Origin: Vibrio pectenicida
GTDB lineage: Bacteria; Pseudomonadota; Gammaproteobacteria; Enterobacterales; Vibrionaceae
DNA: 64,000 bases
Assembly (NCBI GenBank): GCA_024347015.1
Contig: AP024889.1
Coordinates: 806,001 to 870,000 of the forward strand
Direction: 5' to 3'
The notes under the pieces are model-generated. The model was not told where the DNA came from. It saw only the letters and a program-made list of their open reading frames with translations, and did no database searches. Positions 36,952 to 49,043 of this stretch are shown here, piece by piece. The position numbers and the translations under genes were made by a program. Within the stretch, counting starts at the first letter, position 1. Each line of letters opens with the position of its first letter.

Positions 36952-36980
36952 ATTATGCGAAGTTGAGGCAAAGTCGTCAA
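36952..36980 (-). promoter_or_regulatory. Main sigma-70 promoter of the tRNA array
   Basis: On the minus strand TTGACG (complement of 36975-36980), 17 bp, CATAAT (complement of 36952-36957), then a GC-rich discriminator (GCGCGCC). This is the arrangement of stable-RNA promoters under stringent control. Confidence 0.82.
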
Positions 36981-37118
36981 CAATTTTTTTGAATAAATGC
37001 CGTGAAATCAACTGTTCGGTTTTTTTTTAAACAAAGAGGCGTGTTAATGAGTAAAAAGTGATGGCAAAATGAAGAACATTTACCAAGTTTATTTATTTGA
37101 TTACTCAAGCGAAAAAAT

Positions 37119-37142
37119 AAAGCCAGCATGGCTGCTGGCTTT
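37119..37142 (-). terminator. Terminator of ychF
   Basis: AAAGCCAGCA-TGGC-TGCTGGCTTT, a 10-bp stem; on the minus strand ATTTTTTC follows. Confidence 0.85.
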
Positions 37143-37166
37143 TACTGTCAATAACTTGCGTTAAAA

Positions 37167-38258
37167 TTACACGTTAAAGCGAAAATGCACAACATCACCA
37201 TCTTTAACGATGTAATCTTTGCCTTCCAAACGCCATTTACCCGCGTCTTTTGCACCACTTTCGCCTTGGTATTGGATAAAGTCATCGTAACCGACGACTT
37301 CTGCACGGATAAATCCCTTTTCAAAGTCAGTATGGATTTTACCTGCAGCTTGCGGTGCGGTGGAACCCACTGGAATTGTCCATGCTCGTACTTCTTTCAC
37401 GCCAGCAGTAAAGTATGTATGCAGAGTTAAAAGTTCATAACCTGATCGAATCACTCGGTTTAAACCTGGTTCCTCAATACCCATATCGGCAAGGAACTCT
37501 TCTCTGTCTTCATCTTCAAGTTCTGATAGCTCAGATTCGATTGATGCGCAGACAGGTACAACAACATTATTTTCTTTGGCGGCAAATTCACGTACTGCAT
37601 CAAGGTATGAGTTGTCTTCAAATCCATCCTCGTTGACATTGGCAATGTACATGGTTGGTTTCAGAGTTAAAAAGTTAAGGTAGCCTATCGCTACTAGTTC
37701 TTCTTTGGATAGCTCTACAGTGCGAGCCATGCCGCCTTCAGTAAGAACGGGAAGAAGCTTTTCTAGTACGATTAATTCGAATTTTGCATCTTTATCGCCA
37801 CCTTTTGCCTTCTTAGTATTACGCTGAATCGCACGTTCACATGAGTCTAAATCAGCCATTGCTAACTCTAGGTTGATGACTTCAATATCTTCAATTGGTG
37901 AAACTTTACCAGCGACGTGGACAATGTTTTCATTTTCAAAACAACGCACTACGTGGCCTATGGCATCAGTTTCACGGATGTTGGCAAGGAATTTATTACC
38001 TAATCCTTCTCCTTTAGAGGCGCCAGCAACTAGGCCTGCGATATCCACAAATTCCATTGTAGTTGGTATGACTTTCTGGGGGTTTACTATTTTCGCTAAG
38101 GCGTCAAGGCGTAAGTCAGGTACAGGAACGACACCAGTGTTTGGCTCGATTGTACAGAATGGAAAGTTAGCTGCTTCGATTCCAGCTTTAGTTAGTGCGT
38201 TAAACAGAGTTGACTTACCTACGTTTGGTAAACCAACGATGCCACATTTAAAACCCAT
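37167..38258 (-). CDS. ychF: YchF/OLA1-type GTPase-fold ATPase
   Basis: A 363-residue protein, the family length. G1 is GLPNVGKST (8-16), G3 is [10 protein letters not shown] (about 70-79), and the G4 region is NVNEDG rather than NKxD, which is why the family prefers ATP. A C-terminal TGS domain (about 278-361) ends [14 protein letters not shown]. It is a ribosome-associated, stress-linked protein. It lies 10 bp downstream of pth, the usual gammaproteobacterial pair. Confidence 0.96.
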   Translation of the reverse strand: MGFKCGIVGLPNVGKSTLFNALTKAGIEAANFPFCTIEPNTGVVPVPDLRLDALAKIVNPQKVIPTTMEFVDIAGLVAGASKGEGLGNKFLANIRETDAIGHVVRCFENENIVHVAGKVSPIEDIEVINLELAMADLDSCERAIQRNTKKAKGGDKDAKFELIVLEKLLPVLTEGGMARTVELSKEELVAIGYLNFLTLKPTMYIANVNEDGFEDNSYLDAVREFAAKENNVVVPVCASIESELSELEDEDREEFLADMGIEEPGLNRVIRSGYELLTLHTYFTAGVKEVRAWTIPVGSTAPQAAGKIHTDFEKGFIRAEVVGYDDFIQYQGESGAKDAGKWRLEGKDYIVKDGDVVHFRFNV

Positions 38259-38268
38259 GATAATAACC

Positions 38269-38859
38269 TTATTCTGCTTTGAACGTGTGTAGACGGTTTT
38301 GCGCTTTAGCTAAGCCATCCTTTAGAAGGATATCCAAACAGCGCACAGCTTCGTTAGTGGCTGCATCAAGGAGTTCTTGCTCCTTAGCTGGAGCTTTACC
38401 AAGTACAAAACCAGCTACTTTATCTTTGTGTCCAGGATGGCCTATACCAATCCTGAGACGATAAAAATCTTTGCAATTACTAAGCTTACTTATGGTGTCT
38501 CGCAGACCATTATGTCCACCATGACCTCCACCTTTTTTAAACTTAGCGATACCTGGAGGTAAATCCAGCTCATCGTGTGCTACCATGATTTCTTCAGGCT
38601 TTATTTGGTAAAATTTTGCCAAAGAGGCAATAGATTTACCTGATAAGTTCATAAAAGTTGTTGGGATAAGCAAACGAAGATCTTGTCCATAGATGACGAT
38701 ACGTCCTGTTATACCAAAAAACTTAGGCTCATTTTTGAGTGAGATGTTATGAACGCGAGCAAGGTCTTCAATAACCCAAGCTCCAGCATTATGACGAGTT
38801 TTAGAGTACTCAGGGCCTGGATTTGCCAGTCCGACGAGAAGTTTGATTGATTGGCTCAA
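38269..38859 (-). CDS. pth: Peptidyl-tRNA hydrolase
   Basis: It cleaves peptidyl-tRNA released from stalled ribosomes. The 196-residue version starts at TTG (38859), giving (M)[14 protein letters not shown] as in related vibrios; the ATG at 38961 would add 34 residues that do not belong to the family. The catalytic His is in TRHNAGAW, with Asn in NLSGKS and Asp in [19 protein letters not shown] is also intact. It lies upstream of ychF. Confidence 0.92.
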   Translation of the reverse strand: MSQSIKLLVGLANPGPEYSKTRHNAGAWVIEDLARVHNISLKNEPKFFGITGRIVIYGQDLRLLIPTTFMNLSGKSIASLAKFYQIKPEEIMVAHDELDLPPGIAKFKKGGGHGGHNGLRDTISKLSNCKDFYRLRIGIGHPGHKDKVAGFVLGKAPAKEQELLDAATNEAVRCLDILLKDGLAKAQNRLHTFKAE

Positions 38860-38952
38860 AGTAAAAATCTCAGTTGGTATCTCAAAAGCGCGATATGATA
38901 GCACAGAAACATTCTTATGAGCGAGGTATACATTTGCTATCCAGCCAGCAAG

Positions 38953-38979
38953 AAAAAACACCCCTAAAAAGGAGTGTTT
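38953..38979 (-). terminator. Terminator of prs
   Basis: On the minus strand ACACTCC-TTTTTA-GGGGTGT followed by TTTTTTC, about 30 bp after the prs stop. Confidence 0.75.
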
Positions 38980-39011
38980 GTGAAATTGGAGCTATCAGAT
39001 TGTTATGTAGC

Positions 39012-39956
39012 TTAATTAAACATCGCAGAAATAGATTCTTCATTACTAATACGACGAATTGCTTCTGCGAGCATACGAGATAAGCTTAGTGTTGTGACTT
39101 TGCCTGTCGACTGCATCTCTTTGGTCAGAGTGATTGAATCCGTTACGATTATTTGATCAAGTACTGAATTTTTAATGTTCTGATGAGCGTTACCAGAGAA
39201 AACAGCGTGAGTAGCATAGGCAAAAACACGTTTTGCTCCACGCTCTTTTAAAGCTTCTGCCGCCTTACACAACGTACCTCCAGTGTCGATCATATCATCA
39301 ACGATGACACAATCTCGGTTTTCTACATCACCAATCAGGTTCATTACTTCAGAAACGTTAGCGCGAGGGCGGCGTTTATCGACAATGGCGATATCAATGT
39401 CACCAAGCGCTTTAGCCGTTGCGCGAGCTCTGACGACCCCACCTAAATCTGGAGAAACGACAACTGGGTTTTCAAGTCCCCGAGCTTCCATATCATCAAG
39501 TAATACCGGTGTTCCAAAAATGTTATCTACAGGTACATCAAAGAAGCCCTGAATTTGTTCTGCATGTAAATCAATGGTGAGTACACGGTCAACACCGACA
39601 TTCGATAGGAAGTCAGCAACGACTTTGGCTGTAATTGGAACACGAGCAGAGCGGACTCGACGATCTTGGCGAGCATAGCCAAAATAAGGGATGACGGCTG
39701 TAATACGGCCCGCAGAAGCGCGGCGCATTGCGTCAATCATCACGACCAGTTCCATTAGGTTATCATTAGTTGGTGCGCAGGTAGATTGGATGATGAACAC
39801 ATCACTACCGCGAACATTTTCGTTGATTTGAACGGCGACTTCACCATCCGAAAAACGAGAAACAGTTGCATCACCAAGGGAGATGTATAGACGATCAGCA
39901 ATACGTTGGGCTAGTTCAGGTGTAGCGTTACCAGCAAATAGCTTCATATCAGGCAC
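39012..39956 (-). CDS. prs: Ribose-phosphate pyrophosphokinase
   Basis: A 314-residue enzyme making PRPP from ribose 5-phosphate and ATP, the entry point to purine, pyrimidine, His and NAD synthesis. It begins [20 protein letters not shown] like the E. coli protein. The flexible loop ([10 protein letters not shown]), the metal/ATP site ([12 protein letters not shown]) and the PRPP motif [14 protein letters not shown] are intact. It follows ispE after 29 bp. Confidence 0.97.
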   Translation of the reverse strand: MPDMKLFAGNATPELAQRIADRLYISLGDATVSRFSDGEVAVQINENVRGSDVFIIQSTCAPTNDNLMELVVMIDAMRRASAGRITAVIPYFGYARQDRRVRSARVPITAKVVADFLSNVGVDRVLTIDLHAEQIQGFFDVPVDNIFGTPVLLDDMEARGLENPVVVSPDLGGVVRARATAKALGDIDIAIVDKRRPRANVSEVMNLIGDVENRDCVIVDDMIDTGGTLCKAAEALKERGAKRVFAYATHAVFSGNAHQNIKNSVLDQIIVTDSITLTKEMQSTGKVTTLSLSRMLAEAIRRISNEESISAMFN

Positions 39957-39985
39957 GGTGGAAACCTCAGGGTTGCGTCCAGTAT

Positions 39986-40855
39986 TTAGATTATATTGTG
40001 AGCTAAGTGATACTTAGCAAGTGTCTCATACAGAGGCGAAATGTTTTTTCCTCTTGCTACGAAAGCGGAGACATTGTCAGGCAATAAATCAAGAACCTTA
40101 TTGGCCTCATTTTGGCTAGAAAACTCAGCAAAAACGCAGGATCCGGTCCCTGTCAGTCTTGACGGAGCATATTGTAACAGCCAAGAAAGTTGCTTATCAA
40201 CCTCTGGATACAGCATTCGAACAACTTTTTCGCAATCGTTTTCGTATTCACTGCCAAGAAGTAAGGTTAGATCACGCTTTGGAGAATTTCTACACAATAG
40301 TGGGTGAGAAAAAATATCGGCTGTGGCGATGGATACTCCAGGTCTTACAACCAAATAATATTTTTCTTCAGGGTGTGCTTTGGTTAATTGTTCACCAATC
40401 CCCTCGGCAAAGGCGGCGAAGCCTTGTGTAAATACGGGGACGTCAGCACCAAGTGTTAAACCAATTTCTGCTAGCTCATGTTCAGAGAGATTAACTTGCC
40501 AAAGGTGGTTTAGGGCAACGAGAGTGGTTGCCGCATTAGAGGAGCCACCGCCAATCCCGCCGCCGATAGGTAATCGCTTGTTCAATTGAATATTAGCACC
40601 GAACTTACAGCCTGACTTTACTTTTAGTGCCATAGCGGCTCGGTAAATTAGGTTATCTTTAACGGCTAGGTTGGGTAGTTCAGGCCGAATGGAAATCTCG
40701 CCGGTGTGGTTAGCAGTAATAGTTAGGTCATCACCATAATCGAGGAACTGAAAGAGTGTTTGCAAATCATGGTAGCCATTATCCCTTTGCCCCGTAATGT
40801 ATAAGAATAGATTGAGTTTTGCGGGCGATGGCCAATGGGTTGTCTCACAGATCAT
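39986..40855 (-). CDS. ispE: IspE, CDP-methylerythritol kinase
   Basis: A 289-residue GHMP-family kinase of the MEP isoprenoid pathway. The N-terminal [24 protein letters not shown] and the ATP-binding glycine-rich motif [18 protein letters not shown] are intact. Its start overlaps the lolB stop by 4 bp (ATGA), and prs follows; lolB-ispE-prs is a standard order. Confidence 0.96.
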   Translation of the reverse strand: MICETTHWPSPAKLNLFLYITGQRDNGYHDLQTLFQFLDYGDDLTITANHTGEISIRPELPNLAVKDNLIYRAAMALKVKSGCKFGANIQLNKRLPIGGGIGGGSSNAATTLVALNHLWQVNLSEHELAEIGLTLGADVPVFTQGFAAFAEGIGEQLTKAHPEEKYYLVVRPGVSIATADIFSHPLLCRNSPKRDLTLLLGSEYENDCEKVVRMLYPEVDKQLSWLLQYAPSRLTGTGSCVFAEFSSQNEANKVLDLLPDNVSAFVARGKNISPLYETLAKYHLAHNII

Positions 40856-41469
40856 TGTTCAATATTCCAGTTAGAGATGATTATATTGATTGAAATATCC
40901 CCTTGCGTTAGCTTGAGTTTGTGGGGGAGAGGAATAGTGTGGCTTTGATATTGAATATCCTGATAACTTAGATATTCGAGCTGCCATAGCTTACCTTGTA
41001 CTTGTTTCGTCAATGAAGCCAATGTATTAGTATCATTAAGCTGATAATTATCAGCGCCTTTCGGACTACCAAGGAGCCAATTGTTGAGTTGTTCAATAGG
41101 TAAATTTAGTCCGGTAAGACGATAAATTAGAGATTGGGCATCATTGGATGTGAATGTTTCATCTTGATAGGTTTCAATAGATGACCCATCAGGGGTAATT
41201 TTTAGGTTTAGTGCAGTTTGACCGAGAAACGTTGTCAATCTTAGTTGCTTGAATGCAGCACTATGTTTCCACTGAAAGTTTAATGATTGTCGCTGCTGAG
41301 GAGAAATATAGCCCAGTTTTCCATTAGCTTTGTAATCGTCTATGGAGGCCAATCTTTGTTGTTGGGTTTGCCATTCGACATTGATGGTACTAGGGTCAAT
41401 GGAGGCACACCCTGAGAGAAATAAGCCACTGAGTATAAAATTAAGAAAGAGACGAGAATGGACCGTCAT
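40852..41469 (-). CDS. lolB: LolB, outer-membrane lipoprotein receptor
   Basis: A 205-residue lipoprotein with lipobox LSGC (Cys at about 21). It takes lipoproteins from LolA and places them in the outer membrane. [25 protein letters not shown] and the [19 protein letters not shown] segment are characteristic. It is divergent from hemA. Confidence 0.94.
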   Translation of the reverse strand: MTVHSRLFLNFILSGLFLSGCASIDPSTINVEWQTQQQRLASIDDYKANGKLGYISPQQRQSLNFQWKHSAAFKQLRLTTFLGQTALNLKITPDGSSIETYQDETFTSNDAQSLIYRLTGLNLPIEQLNNWLLGSPKGADNYQLNDTNTLASLTKQVQGKLWQLEYLSYQDIQYQSHTIPLPHKLKLTQGDISINIIISNWNIEQ

Positions 41470-41639
41470 TGTTTAATGTTTATCCGATTGAGTCACTATT
41501 ATGGGCCACACTATAACATTGAAATCACGAAGTCATGAAAACATATCCTTAATGTCCTTTAATTAAAGTGGGTCATAAAGTAAAATTCTGTCTTTGTTTG
41601 CTTGTTTGCTTATTTGCTGATTCAGAGAACCTCGATTAC

Positions 41640-42896
41640 ATGTCATTGCTTGCTATCGGTATTAACCACAATACGGCTTCCGTTGATTTACGTGAGAAAG
41701 TCGCATTTGGGCCGGATAAATTACCACAAGCGCTTAAGCAATTAGGTGAAAACCCCTATGTGAACGGCAGTGTTATCATCTCTACCTGTAACCGAACTGA
41801 GATCTACTGTGATGTCAAAACGCTAGGGAAAAGTAAAGTTATAGATTGGCTAGCACAATTTCACCAGTTAAGCCCAGAAGCTTTAAAACCCAGTTTATAT
41901 ATTTACGAAGAGCAGGCTGCTATTCGTCATTTGATGCGTGTATCATGCGGATTGGACTCTCTTGTTCTTGGAGAGCCCCAAATCTTGGGACAAGTAAAGC
42001 AAGCTTACTCAGATTCGCATCAGCATAAATCTGTCGACACTGCGATGGATAAAATGTTTCAGAAAGTATTCTCCGTTGCAAAACGTGTCCGTACAGAAAC
42101 AGATATTGGTGGCAATGCAGTTTCGGTTGCTTACGCAGCTTGCACGCTTGCCAAGCATATTTTTGAATCACTCCGAGAGTCGACAGTTCTTTTAGTTGGT
42201 GCTGGCGAAACGATAGAGTTGGTTGCTAAGCACCTAGCAAGTAATGGTTGCTGTGATATGATCGTAGCGAATCGAACTTACGAGCGAGCTCAACCTTTGG
42301 CTGAGCAGTTTGGGGCACAAGTGATCGGTTTGCCTGATATACCTAATCACCTTGCCCGCGCTGATATTGTGATAAGCTCCACCGCAAGCCCTTTACCCAT
42401 TATTGGAAAAGGTATGGTTGAAACGGCGCTAAAAGCTCGCCGGCATCAACCCATACTGTTGGTAGATATTGCCGTTCCACGTGACATTGAGTCTCAGGTT
42501 GCGGAGTTGGATGATGCCTATCTATATTCTGTGGATGATTTGCAGTCGATTGTCGAAAACAATATGGAGCAGCGTAAAATAGAAGCTATTCAAGCTGAAG
42601 CTATAGTGAGTGAAGAAAGCGCGACATTTATGTCGTGGTTGCGCTCACTACAGGCAGTGGATAGTATTCGAGATTATCGCAATGCTGCGAACGATATTCG
42701 TGAGGATCTTCTCAGCAAAAGTTTGCATTCATTGGCTACTGGTGCAGAGCCAGAGAAAGTTCTGCTTGAGTTAAGTAATAAATTGACCAACAAGTTAATC
42801 CACGCCCCAACACGCGCTCTGCAAAATGCTGCTGAGCAAGGTGAGCCGGCTAAGCTTGCCATTTTAAGACAAAGTTTGGGTCTTGAAGACTCCTAA
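41640..42896 (+). CDS. hemA: Glutamyl-tRNA reductase
   Basis: The start at 41640 gives 418 residues beginning [20 protein letters not shown], the family N-terminus; an in-frame ATG at 41568 adds a non-family stretch. The enzyme reduces Glu-tRNA to glutamate semialdehyde, the first step of tetrapyrrole synthesis. The catalytic Cys is in [10 protein letters not shown] (about 50), and the NADPH-binding region is [17 protein letters not shown]. The C-terminal dimer helix is full length. It heads the hemA-prfA-prmC-sirB2-sirB1-kdsA cluster. Confidence 0.97.
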   Translation: MSLLAIGINHNTASVDLREKVAFGPDKLPQALKQLGENPYVNGSVIISTCNRTEIYCDVKTLGKSKVIDWLAQFHQLSPEALKPSLYIYEEQAAIRHLMRVSCGLDSLVLGEPQILGQVKQAYSDSHQHKSVDTAMDKMFQKVFSVAKRVRTETDIGGNAVSVAYAACTLAKHIFESLRESTVLLVGAGETIELVAKHLASNGCCDMIVANRTYERAQPLAEQFGAQVIGLPDIPNHLARADIVISSTASPLPIIGKGMVETALKARRHQPILLVDIAVPRDIESQVAELDDAYLYSVDDLQSIVENNMEQRKIEAIQAEAIVSEESATFMSWLRSLQAVDSIRDYRNAANDIREDLLSKSLHSLATGAEPEKVLLELSNKLTNKLIHAPTRALQNAAEQGEPAKLAILRQSLGLEDS

Positions 42897-42952
42897 ATAT
42901 CCTTGGCTGGTTTCCGCCAGCCAATTTAATAGAACCCTGAGTTAAGAAAACT

Positions 42953-44041
42953 ATGAAAGCCTCTATTCTAACTAAGCTAGAAACACTCGTTGAGCGGTAT
43001 GAAGAAGTTCAACATTTGCTTGGCGAGCCAGATGTAATTGGTGACCAAGATAAATTCCGTGCTTTATCCAAAGAGTACTCACAATTAGAGGAAGTGACTA
43101 AGTGTTTTCAAGCTTTTCAACAAGCTCAAGAAGATTTGAAAGCCGCTGAAGAATTGGCAAAGGAAGATGATGAAGAGATGCGCGAAATGGCGCATGAAGA
43201 AATAAAAGATGCTCAGGAAAGTATTGAGCGCTTAAATGATGAGCTGCAAATTCTGTTAATCCCCAAAGATCCCAACGATGATCGTAATTGTTTCCTAGAG
43301 ATTCGAGCTGGTGCTGGTGGTGATGAGGCGGGTATCTTTGCTGGAGATTTGTTCCGTATGTACAGCAAGTTTGCCGAGAAAAAAGGCTGGCGTATTGAGG
43401 TTATGTCCTCAAATGAATCCGAACATGGCGGATACAAGGAGATGATTGCCAAGGTCAATGGTGATGGAGTATATGGTATCTTAAAGTTTGAATCTGGTGG
43501 CCATCGTGTACAACGAGTACCCGCGACAGAGTCTCAGGGTCGTGTACATACATCAGCATGCACGGTAGCCATTATGCCGGAGATTCCAGAAGCTGAAATT
43601 CCAGAGATTAAAGCGACAGACCTAAAGATAGATACTTTTCGATCGTCGGGTGCGGGTGGTCAGCACGTTAATACAACAGATTCTGCTATTCGTATCACTC
43701 ACTTACCGACAGGTACGGTAGTGGAGTGTCAGGACGAGCGTTCACAGCATAAGAATAAAGCAAAAGCAATGTCGGTACTTGCAGCTCGTATTAGTCAGGC
43801 TGAAGAAGCTAGACGTGCAGCTAAAGAGTCAGACACTCGTCGGAATTTACTTGGCTCGGGAGATCGTAGTGATCGTATCCGGACATACAATTACCCTCAA
43901 GGGCGGGTCTCTGATCATAGGATCAATCTTACAATTTACCGTTTGAATGATGTTATGGAAGGTGAGCTTGTTAGTTTGATTGATCCTGTTATTCAGGAGC
44001 ATCAAGCGGATCAGCTTGCGGCACTAGCCGAGAATAATTGA
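42953..44041 (+). CDS. prfA: Peptide chain release factor 1
   Basis: A 362-residue factor recognising UAA and UAG. The GGQ motif is in [15 protein letters not shown] (about 230-244), and the tripeptide anticodon PAT is in [13 protein letters not shown]. The whole family length is present. PrmC, its methylase, is encoded 3 bp downstream. Confidence 0.97.
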   Translation: MKASILTKLETLVERYEEVQHLLGEPDVIGDQDKFRALSKEYSQLEEVTKCFQAFQQAQEDLKAAEELAKEDDEEMREMAHEEIKDAQESIERLNDELQILLIPKDPNDDRNCFLEIRAGAGGDEAGIFAGDLFRMYSKFAEKKGWRIEVMSSNESEHGGYKEMIAKVNGDGVYGILKFESGGHRVQRVPATESQGRVHTSACTVAIMPEIPEAEIPEIKATDLKIDTFRSSGAGGQHVNTTDSAIRITHLPTGTVVECQDERSQHKNKAKAMSVLAARISQAEEARRAAKESDTRRNLLGSGDRSDRIRTYNYPQGRVSDHRINLTIYRLNDVMEGELVSLIDPVIQEHQADQLAALAENN

Positions 44042-44044
44042 TCC

Positions 44045-44914
44045 ATGAATGTGCCGTCTACTGTGGAAGAAACGCTAGCATTTGCGATTGAAAGGCTTAA
44101 AAAAAGTGGTAGTGATTCGGCTTCTCTCGATGCATCCGTATTGCTTTGTTATGTACTTGATAAGCAAAGGTCTTTCCTTTTAACATGGCCTGAAAAAATG
44201 TTGCCGGTGGAAGATGCTGAGATGTTTGAAGCCATTTTACAGCGTCGTTTGCATGGGGAACCAATTGCCTACATTGTGGGTGAGCGGGAGTTTTGGTCAT
44301 TGCCGCTTCAAGTTGCACCAAGTACACTTATTCCTCGTTCAGATACTGAGCGTTTGGTGGAAATTGCATTAGAAAAAGCTCCTCACATACAGGGTGATAT
44401 TCTGGATCTAGGTACTGGCACAGGTGCAATTGCTCTGGCCATTGCTTCTGAACTTCCACAACGTAAAGTTTGGGGGGTTGATGTGAAAGAGGAAGCGAGA
44501 AAATTAGCTGAGTCTAACGCGTTGAAGCTTGGAATTGAGAATACGACTTTCCTCTCTGGTGATTGGTTTGCTCCTCTGGAAGGTGAGGGTCAGTTTGCGC
44601 TGATTGTGTCTAATCCTCCTTACATAGAAAAGCAAGATCCTCATTTAGCTCAAGGGGATGTGAGGTTTGAGCCTTTAAGTGCTTTAGTAGCAGAAGACAA
44701 TGGACTAGCTGATATTAAGCATATTTCTGAGCAGGCACTACGATTTTTACTGCCTGATGCTTGGTTAATGTTTGAACACGGATACGATCAAGGATCTTCT
44801 GTTAGAAATATTTTGAGTGCTTTGGGTTACCAGAGTATTACTACTTACAAAGACTATGGTGAGAATGACCGAGTAACTATCGGTCAGTTTTCGCCATGTC
44901 AGGAAGAGAAATAA
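44045..44914 (+). CDS. prmC: PrmC, release-factor glutamine methyltransferase
   Basis: A 289-residue SAM-dependent enzyme that methylates the Gln of the GGQ motif in RF1 and RF2. The SAM-binding motif is ILDLGTGTGAIALAIA (about 118-133), and the substrate Gln site is NPPY in LIVSNPPYIEKQDPHL. It lies directly after prfA. Confidence 0.96.
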   Translation: MNVPSTVEETLAFAIERLKKSGSDSASLDASVLLCYVLDKQRSFLLTWPEKMLPVEDAEMFEAILQRRLHGEPIAYIVGEREFWSLPLQVAPSTLIPRSDTERLVEIALEKAPHIQGDILDLGTGTGAIALAIASELPQRKVWGVDVKEEARKLAESNALKLGIENTTFLSGDWFAPLEGEGQFALIVSNPPYIEKQDPHLAQGDVRFEPLSALVAEDNGLADIKHISEQALRFLLPDAWLMFEHGYDQGSSVRNILSALGYQSITTYKDYGENDRVTIGQFSPCQEEK

Positions 44915-44916
44915 TT

Positions 44917-45300
44917 ATGTACGAAGGTATAAAGCATCTTCATTTAATGACAGTCGTCATAAGCGCGACTTTGCTATCGCTACGTTATGCTCTGATGATG
45001 GCAAACTCAGATCTTTTGGAAAAAAAATTCCTCAAGGTCTTCCCACATATCAATGATACCTGTTTGTTACTTTCCGGCATCGGACTTATTTTCATTACAG
45101 GTTTTATTCCGTTTACCTCAGCAGCGCCTTGGTTAAGTGAAAAAATTACTTGTGTACTTGCCTATATAGCACTTGGATTCTTTGCATTAAAATTGGGTAA
45201 AAATAAATTGCTGCGGACTTTTGCTTTTTTTGGTGCTCTAGGCTGGCTTGCTATGGCGGGTAAAATTGCTGTAACTAAAGCCCCGATGTTTTTAGGTTAA
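44917..45300 (+). CDS. SirB2-family membrane protein
   Basis: A 127-residue protein with four predicted membrane helices, starting MYEGIKHLHLMTVVISATLLS; I use the ATG at 44917, 3 bp after prmC, rather than the overlapping ATG at 44896, because the shorter form has the family N-terminus and GAAGAGAAATAATT before it. The family is found in this hemA-kdsA context in many gammaproteobacteria; its activity is not established. Confidence 0.85.
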   Translation: MYEGIKHLHLMTVVISATLLSLRYALMMANSDLLEKKFLKVFPHINDTCLLLSGIGLIFITGFIPFTSAAPWLSEKITCVLAYIALGFFALKLGKNKLLRTFAFFGALGWLAMAGKIAVTKAPMFLG

Positions 45301-45318
45301 TGTGTGTTAGGGAATTCC

Positions 45319-46128
45319 ATGGTTGAGTTATTTGATGAAGATTTTGATGCGATTGAATTGGCTGAAGGTGCACTGATATTAAACAAGGCGATTAATCCGG
45401 CAACCAACGATTTATGGGCCAGAAAGGAACTACAGCGACTATTAAAAAAAGCTGAAGTTACCTTAAGTAATGAAGTGAATGACCAGCAACGTTTTGATGC
45501 TTTATTACGGCTTTTTTATCATGAGTGGGGGTTTATTGGTGATCAAGATGCTTATTACGAGTCCTCCAATGCTTTTATCGATAAAGTTTTAGAGCGTCGT
45601 AAAGGTATTCCGGTAAGTTTAGGCTCGATACTTTTGTACTTGGGAAGAAAGTTAGGCTTTCCAATTTCTGGAGTAACGTTTCCAAGTCAGTTTTTGATAA
45701 AGGTCGAGTGGTTTGGTGAAGCGCCGAAGTACATTAATCCCTTTAATGGAGAATATGTCTCTAAACAAATACTTAGAGCGTGGTTGATCGGCCATAGTGG
45801 GCCTTTGGCAAGGCTAAAACAAGCACACCTTAAATCGACAGATAACCCAACAGTAATTGGTCGCTGGCTAGCCTTGGTTAAAAGTGCTTTTCTGCGTGAA
45901 GAGCATTACACATTGGCACTTAAATGTACCGATCTTGCTTTAACTTTTGTGCCAGATGACCCTTATGAAATTCGTGATCGTGGTTTTATTTATCAGCAGT
46001 TAGATTGCCACCAAATCGCTCTAACCGATTATCTGTATTTTATTGATCAGTGCCCTGATGATCCCGCTGCAGAGTTATTAAAGAATCAAGTTAATGCAAT
46101 GAATTTAACTCCGGTGACCGTGCATTAA
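45319..46128 (+). CDS. SirB1-family transglutaminase-like/TPR protein
   Basis: A 269-residue protein. Residues about 40-150 form a transglutaminase-like core (AFIDKVLERRKGIPVSLGSILLYLGRKLGF), followed by TPR-like repeats (YTLALKCTDLALTFVPDDPYEIRDRGFIYQQL). I use the ATG at 45319 (MVELFDEDFD), preceded by TTAGGGAATTCC; an in-frame GTG at 45304 is possible. It is located between sirB2 and kdsA, as in related genomes. Biochemical role not established. Confidence 0.85.
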   Translation: MVELFDEDFDAIELAEGALILNKAINPATNDLWARKELQRLLKKAEVTLSNEVNDQQRFDALLRLFYHEWGFIGDQDAYYESSNAFIDKVLERRKGIPVSLGSILLYLGRKLGFPISGVTFPSQFLIKVEWFGEAPKYINPFNGEYVSKQILRAWLIGHSGPLARLKQAHLKSTDNPTVIGRWLALVKSAFLREEHYTLALKCTDLALTFVPDDPYEIRDRGFIYQQLDCHQIALTDYLYFIDQCPDDPAAELLKNQVNAMNLTPVTVH

Positions 46129-46154
46129 GCATGATATTAGACAGACAAAAATAG

Positions 46155-47015
<861 letters not shown>

Positions 47016-47051
47016 GATCTGTATCTACTATTAATAACCAGAATAATCTTC

Positions 47052-47078
47052 AAAGCTAGCATTATTGCTAGCTTTTTA
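47052..47078 (+). terminator. Terminator of the hemA-kdsA cluster
   Basis: AAAGCTAGCA-TTAT-TGCTAGCTTT followed by TTA. The following 230 bp up to nutA hold no gene. Confidence 0.85.
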
Positions 47079-47311
47079 CATTCTAGTATTTAGTTTGTTA
47101 GTCGTTGCTAAACAAGTAAAACCAGGTCACTTTATTGCATATTAAAGTATCAATTATGGTGATCTAAACAGCATAACCATGAAAACAAGATGCTAGGTTC
47201 AATAGCTTAATTTAAACTGTCCCAAATTTTATTGAGTGCTCGTTAAGTAAGAGCTCAATATTGTCTAATAGCCCATTCAATGAACAATTCTATACGCTCA
47301 AAGGTATGATA

Positions 47312-48970
47312 ATGAAGCAACGTCTGATTCTAAAAACCGCATTAAGTGCGGTTATTCTTACCACTCTTGCAAGTTGCGCGATCGCACCAAAGCACGAATG
47401 GGAAACAGATAAAACCTATAAGTTAACAGTTTTACACACTAATGATCACCATGGCCGTTTTTGGAAAAATAAATATGGTGAGTATGGTATGGCCGCACGT
47501 AAAACCTTGATTGATGAATTACGCGCAGATATAGAAAGTGAGGGAGGTAGTGTTCTTTTACTCTCTGGTGGTGATATTAATACTGGCGTTCCTGAATCAG
47601 ATCTACAAGATGCAGAGCCTGATTTTAAGGGAATGAATAAGATTGGTTATGATGCTATGGCATTAGGCAATCATGAATTTGATAATTCGTTAGACGTACT
47701 ATTTAAGCAGATAGATTGGGCTAACTTTCCAATGCTATCGGCCAACATTTATGACAAAAAAACAGGTAAGCGGATGTTTGAGGCTTACCAAATGTTCGAT
47801 AAGCAAGGCATCAAAATCGCCATTATTGGTCTGACAACAGAAGATACGGCTAAAATTGGTAATCCAGAATTTATTAGTGGCATTGATTTTCGAGATCCGA
47901 AAGAAGAAGCTAAGAAGCTTATCGCTGAAATCAAGAAAACGGAGCAGCCAGACCTTATTTTTGCTGTGACTCACATGGGCCATTACGAGAATGGTAACCG
48001 GGGAATTAATGCTCCTGGTGACGTTGCACTAGCGAGATATCTCAAAGAGGGAGATTTGGACATGATCGTGGGAGGTCACTCTCAAGAGCCTGTCTGTATG
48101 GAAGGGCCTAACGTCGCTAATAAGAGATTTAAACCAGGTGATGAATGTAAACCAGACTTCCAAAACGGTACTTATATCGTACAGGCCCATGAATGGGGCA
48201 AATATGTGGGACGTGCAGATTATGAGTTTCGTAATGGAGAGCTGGAAATGGTTAGCTATAACCTGATCCCAGTAAACCTCAAGAAAAAAGTGAAAATTGA
48301 TGGTAAAAAGCAGCGCGTTTTGATTCAAAGCGAAATTCCAGAAAATAAGGAAATGTTAGATTTCCTGCGACCATTCCAAGAAAAAGGTAAAGACCAACTT
48401 GAGGTGAAAATAGCCGAGTCTAATGGCAAGCTTGAAGGTGACCGAGATGTCGTTCGTTTTAAGCAGACTAACCTTGGCCGACTGATTGCAACAGCCCATA
48501 TGAAGCGTGCAAAAGCGGATTTTGGTATTATGAACTCTGGTGGAGTACGAGATTCTATTGAGGCTGGAGAGATAACCTATAAAGATGTTTTGAAGGTTCA
48601 ACCATTTGGCAATATATTGACCTATACAGATATGACTGGTAAAGAGGTACTGGATTATTTGAATGCTGTTGCAACTATGCCCGCTGACTCTGGTGCCTAT
48701 GCTCAGTTTGCAGGTATCTCGATGACTGTATCGAGTGAGAAAGTATCCAATGTTTTCATTGGTGGTAAACAGCTTCGTTTAGACAAGATGTATCGTTTCA
48801 CCGTACCGAACTACAATGCTTCTGGTGGAGACGGCTATCCTAAAATCAGTGATCACCCAGGTTATGTCAATACTGGCTTTGTTGATGCTGAGGTACTAAA
48901 AGAATATTTACAAGAAAATAGCCCAGTTGATGTTAATCGGTTCGTGTCAACTGAAGTTGTTTACAACTAG
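47312..48970 (+). CDS. nutA: NutA-like 5'-nucleotidase lipoprotein
   Basis: A 552-residue surface lipoprotein (start at 47312 after CAAAGGTATGATA; lipobox LASC at residue about 22). The N-terminal metallophosphatase domain has VLHTNDHHGRFW, LLSGGDINTG and ALGNHEFDN; the C-terminal nucleotide-binding domain has GIMNSGGVRDSIEAG and NYNASGGDGYPKI. It matches the Cl- and Mg2+-dependent 5'-nucleotidase NutA of vibrios, which degrades extracellular nucleotides. The ATG 51 bp upstream would bury the signal peptide. Confidence 0.9.
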   Translation: MKQRLILKTALSAVILTTLASCAIAPKHEWETDKTYKLTVLHTNDHHGRFWKNKYGEYGMAARKTLIDELRADIESEGGSVLLLSGGDINTGVPESDLQDAEPDFKGMNKIGYDAMALGNHEFDNSLDVLFKQIDWANFPMLSANIYDKKTGKRMFEAYQMFDKQGIKIAIIGLTTEDTAKIGNPEFISGIDFRDPKEEAKKLIAEIKKTEQPDLIFAVTHMGHYENGNRGINAPGDVALARYLKEGDLDMIVGGHSQEPVCMEGPNVANKRFKPGDECKPDFQNGTYIVQAHEWGKYVGRADYEFRNGELEMVSYNLIPVNLKKKVKIDGKKQRVLIQSEIPENKEMLDFLRPFQEKGKDQLEVKIAESNGKLEGDRDVVRFKQTNLGRLIATAHMKRAKADFGIMNSGGVRDSIEAGEITYKDVLKVQPFGNILTYTDMTGKEVLDYLNAVATMPADSGAYAQFAGISMTVSSEKVSNVFIGGKQLRLDKMYRFTVPNYNASGGDGYPKISDHPGYVNTGFVDAEVLKEYLQENSPVDVNRFVSTEVVYN

Positions 48971-48989
48971 GTTGGAAATCTGATTAACA

Positions 48990-49025
48990 AAAAGGCGCTG
49001 TATTCCTATTTCAGCGTCTTTTTTT
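48990..49025 (+). terminator. Terminator of nutA
   Basis: AAGGCGCTG-N11-CAGCGTCTT followed by TTTTT. Confidence 0.85.
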
Positions 49026-49043
49026 GACAATAATGGAAATACT

